Shown one piece after another: positions 62,042-64,000 of a stretch of 64,000 nucleotides of DNA (position 1 is its first letter; each line of letters begins with the position of its first letter). The translations under genes and the position numbers were made by a program. Below the pieces are notes generated by a model, which worked only from the letters and a program-made list of their open reading frames with translations, searched no databases and was not told where the DNA came from. The DNA is taken from assembly GCF_037911585.1 (NCBI RefSeq), contig NZ_JBAJNS010000001.1, forward strand, positions 3,652,001 through 3,716,000. Direction: 5' to 3'. Origin of the DNA: Streptomyces sp. GSL17-111 (GTDB taxonomy: Bacteria; Actinomycetota; Actinomycetes; Streptomycetales; Streptomycetaceae).

Positions 62042-62824
62042 ATGCCCCTGCCCCCATCTACGGAAGGCGGCGCCGACCCGCGTGCGCCACACGTGCGAGC
62101 AGCCGCCGCGATGCGGGACGCGATCCTCTGCGGCACATGGCCCCCGGAAACGGCCCACCCCTCCACGTCCGAGCTGGCTCAGCTCCACGGGGTCCAGGAG
62201 TCCGCCATGGCGCAGGCGATCGCCCTCCTCATCGAAGAGGGCCTGCTCACGCCGAGTGGCCCCCACACCGACCTCTCCGTCCGACCGAGACGTCAGGAGA
62301 CGGTGCGGCCCACTGACAGCGGGGCGCCGGTCGGGCCGGGGGAGCCGTACCGGTGGCTGAGCGTTGCAGAGCAGCAGGGCAAGCGCGGAACGATCACTCT
62401 GCTCGACGTCGCCGAGGTGCGGCCTCCGGCCGAGGTGGCGGAGGCGCTGGAGCTGGGCGAGACGGGCACGGCCGTGCTCCGACGCCAGCTCCTCCAGCAT
62501 GACGGTGAGCCGGTGGAACTGGCTGAGTGCTACTACCCGATGGACATCGCGACAGGGACGGCGCTCGTCGAGTCACGCCGCATTCGCGGTGGCACGCCGA
62601 CGCTGCTGGCGGGCCTGGGCCTGCCGCCGCGCCGGACGGTGGACCGCGTCTCCGCGCGGGTGCCGACCCAGGCGCAGTACGAGGCGCTGCGGCTGCCGGG
62701 TGATCTGCCGATTCTGCGTACGTTCCGCGTGGTCTACAGCGAGAGCGACGGCAGGCACCGTCCCGTCGAGGCGACCGTCATGGCCAAGGCCGGGCATCTG
62801 TACGAGGTGCAGTACGAGTTCTGA
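62042..62824 (+). CDS. GntR/UTRA-family regulator
   Basis: 260 residues from ATG 62042, GAGG about 8 bases upstream. A GntR winged helix covers about residues 15-70 (AMRDAILCGTWPPETAHPST, ELAQLHGVQESAMAQAIALL). A UTRA ligand domain covers about 90-255 (YRWLSVAEQQGKRGTITLLD, HDGEPVELAECYYPMDIATG). The HTH lacks the classic R-x-T-V-R but position and fold fit. Ligand unknown. Confidence 0.85.
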   Translation: MPLPPSTEGGADPRAPHVRAAAAMRDAILCGTWPPETAHPSTSELAQLHGVQESAMAQAIALLIEEGLLTPSGPHTDLSVRPRRQETVRPTDSGAPVGPGEPYRWLSVAEQQGKRGTITLLDVAEVRPPAEVAEALELGETGTAVLRRQLLQHDGEPVELAECYYPMDIATGTALVESRRIRGGTPTLLAGLGLPPRRTVDRVSARVPTQAQYEALRLPGDLPILRTFRVVYSESDGRHRPVEATVMAKAGHLYEVQYEF

Positions 62825-62871
62825 CGCCAGGCGCTCAGGGCACCGCCCATGCTGCACCGGAGGTCGCCATA

Positions 62872-63699
62872 CTGGCCGCCATATCGAACCCCACCCTTGC
62901 GCCCGAGGTCGAGCGCTTCTACGCCGAGGTGATCGATGAGGGCGCCCGGCTCAGCATGTCGGCTGACGGACGTCTGGAGCTGCTGCGGACGCAGGAGTTG
63001 CTGAGACGGTTTCTTCCGGCACCCCCGGCCCGGGTCCTGGACGTGGGCGGCGGCACGGGAGTGCACGCCCGGTGGCTGGTCGCCGACGGCTACGACGTGG
63101 AGCTGATCGACCCTGTGGTCCGGCATGTGGAGCGGGCGGCGCAGATCTGTGACGCTTCACTGGGTGACGCCCGAAAGCTGGTCGTTGCAGATGCCACGTA
63201 CGACGTGGTGCAGCTCCTCGGCCCGCTCTACCACCTGCCCCACGCGGAGGACCGTCGACAAGCACTCGCCGAGGCGCGTCGGGTGGTCAAGCCGGGTGGG
63301 CTGGTGGCCGCAGCGGCGATCAACCGGTACGCGTCGCTGTTCGAGCACGTCACCTACGCGCACTTGCACGCTCCACGGCTTCGGGACTCCATTGCGACGA
63401 TCCTTCGCACCGCCGTCCACGACGGCAAGCGTGGCTTCACACTCGCGTACTTCCACCGTGCCGAGGAACTGGCGGAGGAACTGCGGGATTCCGGGCTGAG
63501 AGACGTACAGGTCTACGGCATCGAGGGCCCGGCGTGGTCGGCCCTCAAGGCGGTGGAACAACAGTCGGGCACACGTCCGTCCGACGCCCTCTTCGACTCG
63601 GTACTGACGGCCGCCCGGATGGCCGAGCCGTACCCGGAACTCCTGGCCGCGAGCTCCCACCTCCTCGCCGTCGGCCGCGCGCCGGGAGCCGACGCGTAG
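62872..63699 (+). CDS. class I SAM-dependent methyltransferase; non-standard start likely
   Basis: About 275 residues. Motif I is RVLDVGGGTGVHARWLVADG; motif III/IV is DVVQLLGPLYHLPHAEDRRQ and post-I LIDPVVRHV. Homologous frame begins before the nearest ATG/GTG: SNPTLAPEVERFYAEVIDEG is in frame upstream of GTG 62929. A good GGAGG (62859-62863) stands 5 bases before ATA 62869 and 8 before CTG 62872, so CTG (or ATA) is probably the start. GTG 62929 has no RBS. Substrate unknown. Confidence 0.75.
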   Translation: MAAISNPTLAPEVERFYAEVIDEGARLSMSADGRLELLRTQELLRRFLPAPPARVLDVGGGTGVHARWLVADGYDVELIDPVVRHVERAAQICDASLGDARKLVVADATYDVVQLLGPLYHLPHAEDRRQALAEARRVVKPGGLVAAAAINRYASLFEHVTYAHLHAPRLRDSIATILRTAVHDGKRGFTLAYFHRAEELAEELRDSGLRDVQVYGIEGPAWSALKAVEQQSGTRPSDALFDSVLTAARMAEPYPELLAASSHLLAVGRAPGADA

Positions 63700-63849
63700 C
63701 GACGGACGTGTGCCGCGCCCGGTCGATCAGGCCGAGCCCCCAACGGTGAACCGGCGGTGCGGCACAGCATGATCCGAGACGGTGCCGAAGGCGCGCCCGT
63801 ACCGCTCCAGTGAGCGACTACCCGGTGACCGCGTTGCTCGTATTCCCGG

Positions 63850-64000
63850 TCAGGATGCGCTGCGGCCTCCGAACCTCAAGAGCAGCCACGTCGCACTGCT
63901 CATGGTGAAGATGAAAATCACCGGAATTATCGCTCCGCTACCGAATGCCGCAGAGCGCATTGTCGCTGAGGTGAACAGAGCCATGAGCAGGATCAGGGCG
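63850..64000 (-). CDS. C-terminal end of a membrane protein (partial)
   Basis: The minus strand reads to a TGA at 63850: ALILLMALFTSATMRSAAFG, then AIIPVIFIFTMSSATWLLLR and a polar end FGGRSAS. Two hydrophobic helices with GC lower than the neighbours. The gene continues off the right edge. No family can be named. The 150 bases between it and the methyltransferase hold nothing recognisable. Confidence 0.6.
   Translation of the reverse strand, partial: ALILLMALFTSATMRSAAFGSGAIIPVIFIFTMSSATWLLLRFGGRSAS

Overview
The window is 64 kb of very high-GC DNA. Genes are dense, most starts are GTG or ATG behind GGAG-type ribosome binding sites, and several genes look leaderless. Gene content points to a Streptomyces chromosome: mqnB/mqnD of the futalosine menaquinone pathway, DUF3027, DUF2530, DUF6571, DUF6087, and a regulator whose only spotted TTA codon suggests bldA control. 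I saw no rRNA, tRNA or CRISPR array.

1-9.3 kb is ordinary core chromosome: the N-terminal part of a helicase-associated protein (running off the left edge), a HAAS-type membrane protein, a HAD phosphatase, a cold-shock protein, a four-gene minus-strand operon (MFS transporter, DUF2771 lipoprotein, mqnB, mqnD) and DUF3027. 9.4-12.8 kb is a type VII secretion-like cassette: a small helical protein, a DUF6571 protein with a WxG motif and an AT-rich lipoprotein gene of atypical codon use. 12.8-22.7 kb holds an Hsp90/sacsin-type ATPase, serC, a DrrAB-like ABC exporter with a divergent TetR gene, a secreted beta-propeller protein, an SGNH hydrolase and a Uma2-family nuclease.

22.8-28.1 kb is a mobile scar. 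A Bxb1-type large serine integrase abuts a 5'-truncated aldo/keto reductase gene, as if integration had split that gene. The integrase is itself interrupted by a 2,246-bp ISL3-family insertion sequence with clear inverted repeats, an 8-bp target duplication and a passenger DUF4259 gene. A second, intact aldo/keto reductase lies on the opposite strand inside the scar, and the missing 5' part of the split gene is not found.

29-39.4 kb returns to core genes: a tiny membrane protein, thpR, an MFS transporter, MarR, a small RHH-like protein, a DUF2867/TetR divergent pair with two palindromic operators, an AzgA-type purine permease, DUF2530, an NAD(P)H oxidoreductase and a fused FAD/Fe-S dehydrogenase. 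39.4-45.3 kb is a probable acquired operon (two DUF1254 proteins, a broken small gene, GAP, SulP) whose outer edge carries the 3' stump of an AraC regulator. 45.3-53.2 kb is a tightly coupled Atu/Liu-like catabolic operon: AtuA-like protein, biotin carboxylase beta and alpha subunits, acyl-CoA dehydrogenase, enoyl-CoA hydratase and TetR.

53.3-55.2 kb is a two-gene module (AAA ATPase plus DUF4276/TOPRIM-like protein) with the architecture of RloAB/PARIS-type anti-phage systems. 55.6-57.2 kb has azlCD and a divergent Lrp regulator. 57.2-61.5 kb is a regulatory/modification cluster: a GHKL ATPase fused to a small Cys domain, an unknown protein, a 46-aa peptide, a PIMT-like methyltransferase, DUF6087 and an XRE regulator with a TTA codon. 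The right end holds a TrmO-like protein, a GntR regulator, a methyltransferase with an unusual start, and the end of a membrane protein gene.
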